Position numbers and translations under genes: made by a program. From Larix kaempferi (Eukaryota > Streptophyta > Pinopsida > Pinales > Pinaceae), in the NCBI GenBank assembly GCA_027924585.1, contig BSBM01000442.1, forward strand, positions 4,960,001-5,024,000: a DNA stretch of 64,000 nt, in the 5' to 3' direction. Positions 32,901 through 44,357 of the stretch are shown here, in pieces. How positions within the stretch are numbered: the stretch's first letter is position 1; every line of letters starts with the position of its first letter. The notes under the pieces are model-generated. The model had not been told where the DNA came from. It ran no database searches and saw only the letters and a list, made by a program, of their open reading frames with translations.

Positions 32901-33438
32901 TAGACTTCATTATTTTACCAATATGCAATATCCCATTTATGCACAATTATTTCCATATGCACTATGCAGTGTTTGTTAAGATGTCATCTAGGGCATATAC
33001 ATCTATGTAATCCCTTACATTTTTAACATTTTTATGCCATATGATAATTCCATGATTATAAGTATGATAACAAGCAGGGGCTTAAATAATTCTTCCCTTT
33101 TCAATCCCTCATTGTAACATGGAATTCTTCTTCCATATCATGCAATTGTAGAAATTGCCCACATTGACAACAAAATTTGTTTGTCAAAACAGCTGCTGGC
33201 ACTCTACTGCATTAAATATCTATGATATATGTAGACCTCATTCAAACTCTGGTCATGCATCATTGTTCCCTGTTGGACAAGATTTCCAATGCCTGTCTTC
33301 ATGCTCTATTCCGACATCAGGTTCGGGAACTGCATCTCTAAAATGACAACTTTCACTCCAATTCTGCACATTTTACACAGTTGCATTTTGGTCCAGAATG
33401 CCAACTTTAGCCACCTGTGGAAGAAAATCTATGAGGAA
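29931..33438. other. Element B internal non-coding region
   Basis: No supported gene. A (TA)n microsatellite lies at about 30957-30978. Between about 31200 and 31800 a degenerate block ('tttggcttctgc', 'atggtcttac', 'cagccaaacagt') occurs three times at about 250 bp spacing. The remainder is AT-rich and rich in 'catatgcat'-like words. Confidence 0.5.
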
Positions 33439-35214
33439 TCCTCCCTTTGTAATGGAGAAGAGATTCTTATATATAGGACTAGGAGGATAGGATAGGTTGA
33501 GAAATAATGGGAGACGACTAAGGGATCCTCCCAAAGGGTTAGGGAACCGAATGTCGGCTCCCCTATAGGTTAGGTATAGAGATCCAAGTTACACACCTTC
33601 GATAAATGGCTCGAAGAATCCCTTTATCCATATTAACTGACATCGACACAAGTTGCAATAGGACAACCAGCGACAGATAGGGTCGATGCATGCTGAACAA
33701 GCGTGACATGAGCCATCGATGCAATTGGTCAAGAAACCTCCTACGATGAACCTAGTTGGGTGCAAGTTCCTAGGGAGCAACCTACGACGAGCCAACTAGA
33801 TCATATGGAAAGGGGGTTAGTAACTTCTCATGTTTGAATTCCTAGTCATGGAAAATTCAGGTATGTTTACACCGAGTCTTATGGTGGCAAGATTTAGGTG
33901 TAACAATCCTTATCGACCATGCTTTAGTTCTTTGTCAAGCTTGTTAAAAAATGAAAAATGTACCTGAAAAGAGAAAAGGGAAGGGAAGAGTGTTACATAT
34001 CTTTCAATTTAATGGCAGCAAGTCCTTGAACAAAGGACCTATTTTGATTTTATTAAACAAGTTGGGTTCTATTTTTTGTCCTTAGGATAAACTTGATCTC
34101 AGAGTTCTTCACTCCTCCAGTTGGTTACTCTTCCAATCATATGGATAATCTGTTAATGTCTCCTACATTGAAAATTTATATCATGGTCCCTTTGTGTTCA
34201 AATGTGCCTAATTCAGTCTTGTGTCATGCTCATTGTTCAAGGATACAACCCGTGTCATCCATTCTGTAGTTTCCTTGACCTCAAGTGTCGGCCATTCCTT
34301 GGTATCAGTATGTTTCATCATGTACTCAGTCCTACTCCAGATCAGATCAACCTTTGATTTTTCCTCATGTTGGATGATGAAGGATGCCTTAAGCCCTCCC
34401 TTCCAATGGAATTCTTCCCATCGAATTCAACTCATCTTACTCTGGGAATGAAGTCTATATTTTTTGGTAGTACCTTGGGGATTGTAGTCATCAGTGGTAA
34501 TTTCCTTCCTCATTGAGTTATGGGAATACATTAATGTCCATTACTCGATGGATTCTTTAGGTGTTCGACTTCAAGAACATCTATTCACACATGTTAGAAT
34601 GTACTAAGTACCTTGGGGCCCATTTTCATCATTGGTGGGATTCCCTCACATTTTTTAATGGTTCACATAATTTAGCGGTAATAAAATGGTGTCCTCCATG
34701 TTTGACATCAACTCATTTATTCGTATGGATTCGTACCTTGAGACGATTTGGATTGAAGACCTTAGGTTGATGGAAACATGTCATATTCTAATATAGCCCA
34801 AGTTGCACAAGACTGAGACACACTCTTTTGGCTCTTGATGAGACATAGATCCAATTTGTTCTCTATGGCTATGATCTCCAGTTTTGACATAGATCCACCT
34901 TTGTATTTATGTGGATATGCTCATATTTATATTATCCTCATGGATCCACGCTTGTATTCTAGTAACCATGATATATACATGAGTTATAATTATGTATTGG
35001 ATCATTATTGTATCCTCCTGGAGGTCATTTTCCACTATTTGAACATGGCCATTTATCATAGGGATGAGTTTGTTTGACATTTTCTTTTATTCCAGGTACT
35101 TCGTTTGAGCCTATGATTCTTGGTTTATTCGGTTTCTCTGTCTCCAGGATCCAACTCTTTATTATGTATAATGTATTCCGGACATCATATTCCCCTCTAA
35201 CCTCATACATCAGG
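33439..35214. repeat. Second copy of 25631-27406 (G LTR end + A 3' region)
   Basis: This 1,776 bp block matches 25631-27406 at a constant offset of 7808 bp with no net indel. I count about 30-35 single-base differences (about 98% identity). It contains the last 467 bp of the G LTR, the GTAACA end (33905), the ATCCT target duplication (33906-33910) and A's 3' region up to 'catcagg'. It must therefore postdate G's insertion. Its left junction is inside B's internal DNA, sharing only 'tcctccctttg'. Its right side runs on into A's purine tract and LTR without B. Confidence 0.93.
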
Positions 35215-35221
35215 GGGCATC
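35211..35221 (+). other. Polypurine tract of element A
   Basis: CAGGGGGCATC precedes TGTTATAGCC at 35222. This is the continuation of A's 3' region that is missing after 27406 in the first copy. Confidence 0.7.
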
Positions 35222-36250
35222 TGTTATAGCCAAAATTGGCACTTCTTTGTTCGTGACGACACTTACATCTTTTGGTCGCTTGACGACACTTCATGAGATT
35301 ACTGTGAGTCACAAAAAAGGACATTTGTGGATAGAAGAGTCTTATTTGGGACTTTATATGGATGGAATTACCTAATTCATGGCCCATTTGATATATAAGA
35401 ACCTTAGGAACAATTTTGGAGACCAAAACTTCTCCAGAAAACCCCCATAAAAGGTTTTTTTGACCATTTTGTCACAAAAACGCACGTAGAAGGCTTCTTT
35501 ACCCCATCGGGTTTTCCAAACAACCGCAGGTTGCACATGGTAAAGTTGCAGGTACCCACGTTGTCCATTGCAAAGTCGCAGGCACCTCAGAAATACTAAA
35601 AATATATATATAAAATCACGAAAAATGGTTGGTTCGAGTGGTTTTGGAACATCCTCTTCCGGTTGTAACTACTTCCTCTCCAACCCTATTTTCTTCACTT
35701 TCTATATAATAGAGGGAGAGGGACCATTAAAGAGATATCAATCCCATTAGAGTGTTATGCTGAAAGAATTTGGATTCACATCCCCCTCACTTGTGCCCTA
35801 GTTTCTTATAAACGCTAGCACATATGATCAGAGGTTGGGATCCTTGGAGAAGAGGAGGAGAAGACCTTGAATATTGGTTTCATGAAGTTGCATGCTTTAA
35901 GGAAGGTAATTTGATGTACTCTCTTCATTCATTAATAAATAGCATACATTCTTCCTTTCCCAAATATGATGTTTCCATGTATGTTTCAGATCTTATTACA
36001 ATTTGATGTTTTATTCTCTTATAAATATCAATCTTTTATTTGTAGTCAAATTGGTTTGAGGAAGGTTTTGTTGAATTTCTTTTGCAGGTTGTTGCATTGG
36101 AGAGCAAGAAGAGAGGCTTGGATCAACCTTCTAAATAAGGTACATATCCTCCTAAACCTAATCTCTTTTCTTAATAATTATACTTGTAGAACCTTGTATG
36201 TCTATATTTTACCCCAGTACGTTGGTAGTCTCACCCCTACTATAGGAATT
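35222..36250 (+). repeat. 3' LTR of element A (end approximate)
   Basis: It starts TGTTATAGCC after the purine tract. A TATA box-like TATATAA lies at about 35703-35709 and an (AT)n stretch near 35602. I could not see a matching TATAACA end; a minus-strand copia gag frame (C) is readable from about 36210 upward, so the LTR ends or is truncated near there. A few short frames (35824-36006, 35966-36259) have no known domain. Confidence 0.6.
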
Positions 36251-37965
36251 TTTCCCTAGAAACATATTTCCATAGACAAGTCCTAATTTATCTGTCGGTG
36301 ATCTATGGTTGTTTATGATATTGTCCAGGATTGATGTGTTGTCATTGAATTTGTTCTCCAATTCCATTTTAAGAAAAGTCTTGTCATTTCCTGTATATAC
36401 GCAGTCTAAGCTAGCATTCATTAAGTATCCTTGAGCCTGATCCCATTTTCTCATCTCATCTAGTTCTTCTTTTAAGTGAGAGATATCTATATTCCTTTTC
36501 TCAAGTTGATTTGAGAGGATCTCATTTTCCTGTTTTGATTCTTCTAGTGATACTTTCAAAACAGATCCCTCATCTTCAAGCTCCCCGATTCTATGTATTG
36601 CATAGTCTAACTATTTCTTAAGATACATTTCCTTTGCAATCACTTTTTTTCAAGTGATTCTTCAATGGCCTCAGCTTTCTTGACATGTTCTTCATATTTT
36701 GATAATTGATCCTGCAAAATTTTGTTCTTCTTTCTTTATTTCTTTAATTCTTTTATGGCACTAAACATTTCACCTTCCTTGTCAACTTCTGTAAATTATT
36801 CCTCTTCTGACTAAGTGTATGATCCAATTTCTATGACATGTTTTGTAGATTAATAAAGGTCCCACTGAAAAAGTACTTATCCATTGTTCCTACATGACTT
36901 TCATGTGATTTTAATGTTTCTTTCTTAATAGAGAAAAAACAATTTTTATTTTCTTTTGTGCCTTCATCTTCCAGTAATGCATGAAAAACACTTCTCTTGG
37001 GCTATAATCACAATCACCATCTTCAGATGAACTATTATCTTCCCCAGAGTACAAACTCTTCCTCTGTTTAGGAAACTTATTTCTATTCTCATATTTTTCC
37101 TGTTGGTGTGTCATCCTTCGTTCTTTCTAATTGGCATCTTCTTCACTATCATTATCTGTATCTTTTTTGTAAGAACACTTTGAAGAAAAATGGAATACTC
37201 TACCACATTTAAAATATTTGAAGGGTAACTTACCCTTGTACTTTCCACGTCCTCTTTTTAAATTTATTACAAAGTTTTCCCGTCCTCACCTGATTCATCA
37301 GATGATCTTTTGTCATGCTCGTGTTTTGATTTCCTGGTGGCTTTGAAGGCTACTTATTTCCTAGTGGGATTTTCCCTTTCAGTTCTCATCTCATATGCAA
37401 TAAGGATCCCATGAAGCTCATATTTTGTTAACTTTTCAAGATCATTTTTGCCTTCTAAAAATGACACCCTAGATTCAAATCTATATTTTATCTACAATTG
37501 GTTCTTCAGTTAGTTGGAATCCAAGACTCTTGATGGCATTGACTATCTCATCGACTTGAATAATGTATGATGCAACATTCTCTTCTTTGTTCATATTCAA
37601 AGACTCAAATAATAAAAAATAGGTATGTAGTTTTTCCTTCTTGACCTTTTCATCCACTTCATAGATATTTATGAGTTTCTCTCATACTTCTTTTGTTGAA
37701 GAACAATGCATGACCTTCGTAAAGAGTCAGATTCCGCCAATCCACATAATAATGCATTCCTAGATCTTGCATTATACTCATACTGAATTCTTTCAACTGG
37801 ATTGATAGGTGCAACTGTGGGAACATTATAGCCATCTTCAACTGACTTCCATACATTAGCACCAAGGGAATGCAAATATAACTCCATTCTTATCCTCGAG
37901 AAAGTGTAGTTTGAGCCATCAAATCTAGGTGCTCTATTTGTGGAGATTCCTTCTTGTTTGTCCAT
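36209..37965 (-). pseudogene. Copia C gag (UBN2-type) remnant
   Basis: Starts MDKQEGISTNRAPRFDGSNY (37965), the typical N-terminus of copia Gag of the DUF4219/UBN2 type, with WKSVEDGYNVP and LCGLAESDSLRR. The frame then shifts. Further along one reads KLPFKYFKCGRVFHFSSKC at about 37235-37180, a zinc knuckle whose first Cys has become Tyr. Then come RKSLYSGEDNSSSEDGDCD and EVFFMHYW (37114-36911), and a coiled coil with NQLEKRNIDISHLKEELDEM, followed by DNIINNHRSPTDKLGLVYG (36559-36209), the conserved motif just before the protease. Several frameshifts and stops are present. Gag would build the particle. Confidence 0.85.
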
Positions 37966-38015
37966 ATATGCGCAAATATCTATCTTCCAACTGTGAAACT
38001 ATTACTGAAGACACC

Positions 38016-38030
38016 CTCTCTAATACTAAT
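38016..38030 (-). other. Decayed primer-binding site of copia C
   Basis: The minus strand reads TTAGTATTAGAGAGG directly after the LTR end. The copia standard is TGGTATCAGAGC (initiator tRNA-Met). Both changes in the core are of the G-to-A/C-to-T kind expected from methylated cytosines. Confidence 0.65.
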
Positions 38031-39947
38031 TGTTGGAAATCTTATTAATACTAAGAGGGGGGTGAATCAATATTAAGTGCAACTATGAACAATTTTAACT
38101 TTTACCAAATTCAACCAGTACTTATGTTGTACATTCATCATAAACAATGTCATTCAAAAACAAATTCATAAGACATAGAACACAAATATTTGTTGTGGAA
38201 ACCAAAATGCGAGAAAACCAATGAATTCTTTCTTATATAATAAATATTACCAAATTCAACCAATACTTATGTTATACATTCATCATAAACAATGTCATTC
38301 AAAAACAAATTCATAAGACAAAGAACACAAATATTTGTTGTGGAAACCAAAATGCGAGAAAACCAATGAATTATTTCTTATATAATAAATATTACCAAAT
38401 TCACTTTTACCAAATTAAACCAGTACTTATGTTATACATTCATCATAAACAATGCCATTCAAAAACAAATTCATAAGACATAGACCACAAATATTTGTTG
38501 TGGAAACCAAATGCGAGAAAACCAATGAATTCTTTCTTATGTAATAAATATTACATTCATGGGAAGCACCAACTTCCAAATTTCTCAACCACCGACTGGA
38601 AGGAGGCTCCAACCCCTGATTTATAGGCTATAACCTGAATGAAGCATTTACTCCTTGATTTACTAACACCGACTAGAAAGAGGCACCGACCCCCTAATTT
38701 ATAAGCTCCAACCTTAAGGAAGCATTGACTCTATGTTCCTTGCTTTGTCTTGCCACCCTAATATGACTGTAGTAGATATTCTTACTTTCTACCGATCTGC
38801 GCACTCTTCATATTTACTGCAATACTTTCCTTTGCGTGCACCTTTTGTATACTCTGTCCTTCACAACTATTGTACTGTATCATCAATTAATTTATGAATT
38901 CACATCACTGCATAAATATTTCACATCGGTTCTCATATTTCATAACCTTCTACAATCTATCGCACACTATTTCTTGTATTTCATAACCTTCTACAATCTG
39001 TGCATTGTTTCAACATATTGTTCTATTTCTATGCATCTGCAGACTCATCTACTTTTGCGCATCATCTACTATACCGTTGTTATGCTCTTGTGCAATTATG
39101 ACCACCTATGCACCATCTGCGACATCGCCTTTCTGTTCTTTCACACTTGGCCCAAATACTATATCATCATGTGCATCATCTTTTGTGTTTCAATTCTGTT
39201 CCTGTGCACTTGGATCTCTTTCTATATCATGTTGTTCTAGATCTATGAGTTGTTGATACCCCAATAATTCAATGCTTTCCAAATCAAAATACTATATCTT
39301 GCTCATCTTCAAGCTTACATTTCACTCACCAACTTGGTTTCTTATTTATACTCGACTTGGTCAGATGATGTGCCCACAAGTTGGTCGTAGCATCCCTTCT
39401 TCCTTTATTCACAATGAAGCTTGCTCACGCTTCCGCCACTCATCTTGATCTATGCAGGTATTCTTCCTTATGGGTCTTGTGCACATTTGGTCCTTAGCAT
39501 AGTGGGACTTGCGCACTTGGGACCAACTACATGTTGGGTCTTTCACCCTTGAAGTATCATCGCTTGGTGGGTCTTGTGAACTTGACTTGTCTAACCACAT
39601 CTTGCTTCTGAGACTCTTGTGCACTCCAGAGACTTGTATACTTCTTCCTCTTGGTGGGTCTTGCACACTTTCGAGACTTTCGTACATGTCCAACCACTTC
39701 TTTCTCTCGAGCCTATTGCGCAATCTTGAGACTTGTCCAACCACATATTTGAAATTACCTTTGAAGTATCATGACTACATGGATGGGACTTGCACACAAG
39801 CCTTATGTACTTCTTCAAGATGGATTTTATGTACTTCTTGATACTGGATTTTATATACTTCTTCAAACTAGCACATGGATACTAATTCCTCTTTGACAGC
39901 ATGGGTACTAAGTCCTTTTTGACATCAATGAAAACCAAATTTCAACA
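38031..39947 (-). repeat. 5' LTR of copia C
   Basis: The plus strand begins TGTTGGAAATC and ends AAATTTCAACA at 39947, imperfect inverted ends. The sequence 'aagaggggggtgaatca' near the inner end is common in plant copia LTRs. The LTR is 1,917 bp, inflated by an internal triplication (38104-38555) and by degenerate repeats of 'gggtcttg.gcactt' and 'tgtacttcttc' in 39470-39860. Confidence 0.75.
38104..38555. repeat. Three tandem copies of a 145 bp unit inside C's LTR
   Basis: Copies start at 38104 and 38249 (period 145) and, after a 15 bp insertion, at 38409. Each carries 'accaaattcaaccagtactt', 'aaaaacaaattcataagaca' and 'ggaaaccaaaatgcgagaaa'. A second, shorter duplication with 'ccgactggaaggaggctcc' follows at about 38585-38735. 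Confidence 0.9.
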
Positions 39948-40753
39948 TTAGGAAACACAATTATCACAGTAAATAGTGGTATGGAACTGCACATGAATAC
40001 CTTTCTTAGTAGATAGTGCAACACTATAGACAAATTCTATGTTGAGCAAGCAACTCACAAGCCTTCAATAAGCGGAAAAAAGCAACAAACTGCCTTACAC
40101 AACATTCAAACAAGCATAATTCCTTACACAGCATTAAACAAGAGTCAATAAGAAGCAGAATTCCTTATACATCATTCAACAGGTAGGAAACCAAACCTAC
40201 ACAGCATTGAATTAGAAGGCGACAAGCTTCCTTGCACATCTTTCAAAGCCATTCAATTGTGCGTCACATCCAAACAGGAAGTGTCCTGGGTCTTAATTTA
40301 AATTTGAAAGGAATTTTATATATTTAATAACATAACTACTATTGAATAAGTTTCTTATTTAACAATTTTGCACTTAATTTTATTTTTTAGCATTGAATAA
40401 TAATTGTACAAAACTAGATTAAATATAAATTATAAGTAATAGTTTTCATATTAGATAATTAAGTATTTTCATTTAGTTTTTTTTATAATATAATTTAATA
40501 ATATAAGTATTGAATATTAGGTGATGATGAATAAGAATATGGTTAGTGTCCACTATGGGGCCTTAAGAAGATAATTTACTTGGGCCATAAGGCTATTTTT
40601 GCTCAAAAAGCTTAGAAAGAAGCATTATGAGGTCACTATAGTTTTGACAAGTTAGAAGGACTATAATAGTTTTGACAAGTTAGAAGGTTTAGGGAGGTTT
40701 GTATTGTAGCTATGATTATGTAAGTGTGACCCGATGTGGATGTAGACAGGGCA
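39948..40753. other. Spacer between C and the LINE remnant
   Basis: No supported gene. 40040-40240 holds short repeats around 'ccttacacagcatt.aa'. 40290-40530 is strongly A/T rich. No LTR or host exon recognised. Confidence 0.5.
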
Positions 40754-42528
40754 TTATAAGTAAATGTGACTTTTGTCATCAATGCTTGTAATCTCATGGA
40801 GAAGGAAAATCCTTTCCACCCACGGTGTTATAGGAATTTTCCAATGCCCTATTTCGATATGAAGCTCATGAGAGTTTGTTCCTATATTTCCTAAATTTAT
40901 TTTCTTCTTCGAACATGTTAAAAAATAGAGATTTTGATCTTCCAAATAACCTCTAATTGTTGGTATCTTGCAAAGTGGTATTTTTCATTGATCCCCCAAT
41001 AGCTTAACCACGCCACGGCATCTCTATACCAACATCTCTTGAGCCAGAGATGATCTTGACTAGATTTTAAATCATTTTTAGGAAGTATCTGGTCTACCAT
41101 GTTATTTATCATGTACTTGTACATCAAGTATATATTGATAGCGATGATCTCGATGAGGGGAGACCCACTTCTAGAAGGAGAACATGGTACTAGAGTGTAT
41201 TGATTTTAATTTTGAGGTTACACATTATTAAACATGTTTGGATTTTCTCATTCTTTATCCAGTAATCTCTACAGATGTTGCAACCCCAAACATTGCAACC
41301 GTACAATACAAAAGGAGGGACGAGAGTTACATCAAACAAAAAAAATTATTTTTTCCCACATCAAAATGTTAATGTTGAATTACAATTGTTTTCAAGACCA
41401 AAATAAGCTTTCCACCCTCCATTAATCCATTTCTCAATGCTAATATAGCCCTAGGTTATATTTACATGATTATTAATATCAATATTAAAATACTTGTAGG
41501 AATCTGACACCTCCTCAATTTTTCTATTGTCATATAGAAAATTGTCATAAGTGACCTTATTGAACTCGATAGTAATAACTTTTGGACTTGAGAGTTCTTA
41601 ATTTCTTATCAAGATCAAAATCACGCCTTGCCATAAGAACGATATTGTCATCCTGGAGAAAGAGGATGATGACTATACTAGATAAGGTTGTGCTAACACA
41701 CCTGACTTCATATAAACAAGATTCTACTTAATATGCCTAAAAGGAAAGGGGATAGGCCTTGGGGGAACCTTGCTTAATAACTCTAATATTGCAATTAATA
41801 CATTTCGAACACCCCTTAGTGCTCTTAAAATTTGCAATGTAAATCTTGAACAACCTTAGTATCATAGTAGCTCTCAACTAGAAATGAACCTTTTAATATC
41901 TTCCAATCTATTCCACAAGTTATTTCTAGCCATTGTCTCGAAATCCTTTCTAATGGATACACAACAATAAAAGAGATTGGATTTCCTATTCCTCTGCAAT
42001 GATATAAGCATAATCTAGTGGTATATGCTAGAGTGATGTATTCCAAATATAGGCATACCTTTTTATCCCTGTTAGTACATTCACCTTCTAGCCAAACACT
42101 GATTTTTATTTTCTATAATGATAATGTAAAGCTTGTCTAAGAGAGGGATAAATAAATCGTAATGGTGGGATAATTAGAATGATTATTTTTATCACCATTT
42201 TTAAAGATATGAATAACGAGACTTTGAATCCAAGGATTAGGGAAACATTGCTTGATCGCTAGATTAAGGAGCTTGTGGATGTGAGGAATGAGGACTAACC
42301 CACCAAATATTAAGACCTTTGATGTCCTTATCTTTTCTATTTGGAAGGTGATTAACCCCGAAATCAATGTAATAATTTTAATTTGATAAATTATTTTGTT
42401 GTAGGGAGAGTTTTAATATTATCAGTGACATTTGAGGACTTGTAAATATTTTTAAGATATGCAGTCCAATCTTCCAAACAAATCCTATTGATTGATTCCT
42501 AACAACTACGAGCCTTAGGCATGGTAAA
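40754..42528 (-). pseudogene. LINE (non-LTR) reverse transcriptase remnant
   Basis: The minus strand, through several frames, reads a LINE RT in order: EDWTAYLKNIYKSS (about 42470), IHKLLNLAIKQCFPNPWIQS and VIHIFKNGDKNNHSNYPTIT (42137-42367; the 'FK-GD--N-SNYR-I' motif), then RNNLWNRLEDIK and YYDTKVVQDLHCKF (41825-42046), NIRVIKQGSP (the 'QG-PLSP' region), and a C-terminal part with WYRDAVAWLSYWGI near 41040. Many stops and frameshifts make it an ancient fossil. The copia element E is inserted at 42528/42529. Confidence 0.75.
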
Positions 42529-43441
42529 TGTTAAGATTTGATCTTTAATGCAGAAATATACTAGAGCTTGAAATCAATGAATATTCAAAAGCATAAGAAT
42601 TCACATGAGACATAATATTTACCATGGGGAAATCCTCTAGTATGTGAGGGATAAAACCCCAGAAAAATCTTCCTTAGAATATTGATAGATAGCAGAGAAT
42701 GTCTTTACAATGATTAGATTACATCAAGCACCCATGGTGCATTATCAGAGAGAAATACCAAGCACCCTTCAATCATAGAGAAAGAGAGAAGAGAGAATAA
42801 TAGAAGAACCCAGTAGCTGATTCTACACTAAGACCAATTCACAGTTTTAGTCAAATGCACACTTCCTTAAATAGAGATTCGCTCTTCACCTTGATCTCAT
42901 CAAATCCTGCATTACAAGTATGTCATACATATCATTCTTGGATTAATTTATAGCCTTCTGACTTCAATATGAACTTTCCTTCAAACTACATGCTAGGTCA
43001 CTTAGTTAGGTAACTAACTCAAGTGTCTTAAATTAAGTGTCGTCATTCAGTTTAAATCAAGTTTCATTATGCAAGCACTTATTTAATTAGATCTTCTACT
43101 TCAGGATGAACTCGCCCTTCAACTAGATGCTAGACCTCTCAAGTGTTGTCTTTTATATTAGCTCAAGTTTCATCCTTTAGTTTAACTCAAGTGTTGTCAT
43201 GCAAGCACTTAGTTAGCTTAAGTGTCATCATGTAAACACTTAGTTAACTATAGATTCTTTGTTCTCACTTAGTTAACTCTTTTAACTGAAGTCTTTCTTG
43301 ATCACTGAAGTGAACATTTCGATTTCTCTTGTATCTTAACATATCTTATTTGTATATCTTGTCTTATCTACATGATCCACTTGTGCCATATTTACTTTAT
43401 TTATCATATCAAATATACTAACGAGAATTTTCCAATGATGT
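42529..43441 (-). repeat. Copia E 3' LTR, distal part (split by D)
   Basis: Taken alone this looks like a solo LTR (TGTTAAGAT at 42529). It is better explained as the end part of E's 3' LTR, whose first part lies at 55201-55586: the minus strand reads TGTTAAAG from 55586, is interrupted by D with a GATGT duplication, and continues here to ATCTTAACA. The stretch includes direct repeats around 'aactaagtgcttgcatga' and a region 'cctctagtatgtgagggata' near the end. The total LTR is about 1.29 kb. Confidence 0.75.
43437..43441. other. Target-site duplication (left) of element D: GATGT
   Basis: GATGT precedes the left LTR of D and also follows the right LTR at 55201-55205. This shows D inserted as one event in copia E's LTR. 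Confidence 0.95.
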
Positions 43442-44290
43442 TGTTGACGCAGATCTGACAATGGGGGTTCACTTCACACAATTGTCAACAAAACTCAATG
43501 CAATCTCCCATAGACATCGGTCCGGAAAGGGTTTATACTTTCCAGCAACAACCACAGAGCAAGTGAGGTCTCACCTGAGATATCTAAGGGGGTTTGTAGG
43601 AACCACGTTTTCGCAGATATAAGAGAACATGCATCATTCACATTCAATCACAATGTTACCCGGAGATCGACATAATCATCATTCACATCAGAACATGTTA
43701 ATCAGATATATGCAATAACAGATTATAGACACACATCTAACCAATCTTAGATACATAACACAACTACGACATTGCAGATTCAAGCATAAACCATATTTAA
43801 CCTTGTTGTGATAACATACATTCAATTATACTGCGATTACACATATTCAATCACATTGCGCCAAGTTAAAAGAGACAAAGACATAGAAAAAATGATCCTT
43901 CTCATTACTCATCAGTGTGTCTTACATCGCAGAATTTGGAATAGACTTCCACAGAATCAATACAAGGTCAGATCATCCACGATAAGATGTCAAAAAGATG
44001 TGATCCGAAAAGATGCAATCAGATACAATCAGATGTCCAAATATCAAAAGGATAAAAAAGGATCGATAGAAATATGGCCTTAGGATTACAATTATACTCC
44101 TATTTATAAGCTCACTTGGCCGTTACACATGTTCCACTTCGCATAGTTACTCATTAACTAATTAACCAATTACTCTGCATTATCCACTTAACTTCCACTT
44201 CATCCACTTCGCGACTGGTCCTATACCCTTGTCATTGTCCCTTTCGTCTTCGAATGTACCAAAACTTGTGCGCCTTAGCCCTGTTCCAAT
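43442..44290 (-). repeat. 3' LTR of element D
   Basis: The plus strand starts TGTTGACGCAGATC. The minus-strand TATAAATAG lies at 44100-44108. The inner end should read GCCAACA as in the right copy, but here it is TTCCAAT, so the boundary (about 44290) is set by alignment only. A purine-rich CAAGGGAGAGCC (minus) near 44325 may be the purine tract. Confidence 0.85.
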
Positions 44291-44357
44291 TGGCCCGCAA
44301 CACAAAATTGTGGCTCTCCCTTGAGCCATCTCAGCCGGATGTTGTTGGTGCATTCAC

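Larger units (their letters stand above)
27407..33438 (-). mobile_element. Element B, non-autonomous LTR element, 5' side missing
   Basis: A minus-strand element represented by its 3' LTR (27407-28864), purine tract and an internal region with one small gag-like ORF, then about 4 kb of non-coding DNA with repeats. No RT or integrase is visible. It is inserted into element A after 'tcagg', just before A's purine tract. The right side ends abruptly at 33438, where a second copy of G's LTR starts, with no 5' LTR of B. Confidence 0.7.
36209..39947 (-). mobile_element. Copia element C, 5' LTR and gag (pol missing)
   Basis: Minus-strand copia piece: LTR 38031-39947, a decayed primer-binding site, then gag down to about 36209, where A's LTR sequence takes over. 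Protease, integrase and RT are absent. The loss of the pol side implies a deletion or a rearrangement at the A/C junction, because neither element's missing part is found on the other side. Confidence 0.8.

Noticed and set aside
42529-43341. Independent solo LTR with TGTTAAGAT...ATCTTAACA ends
   Set aside because: No target duplication. The sequence continues to D's GATGT site and joins 55201-55586 to form one LTR of copia E.
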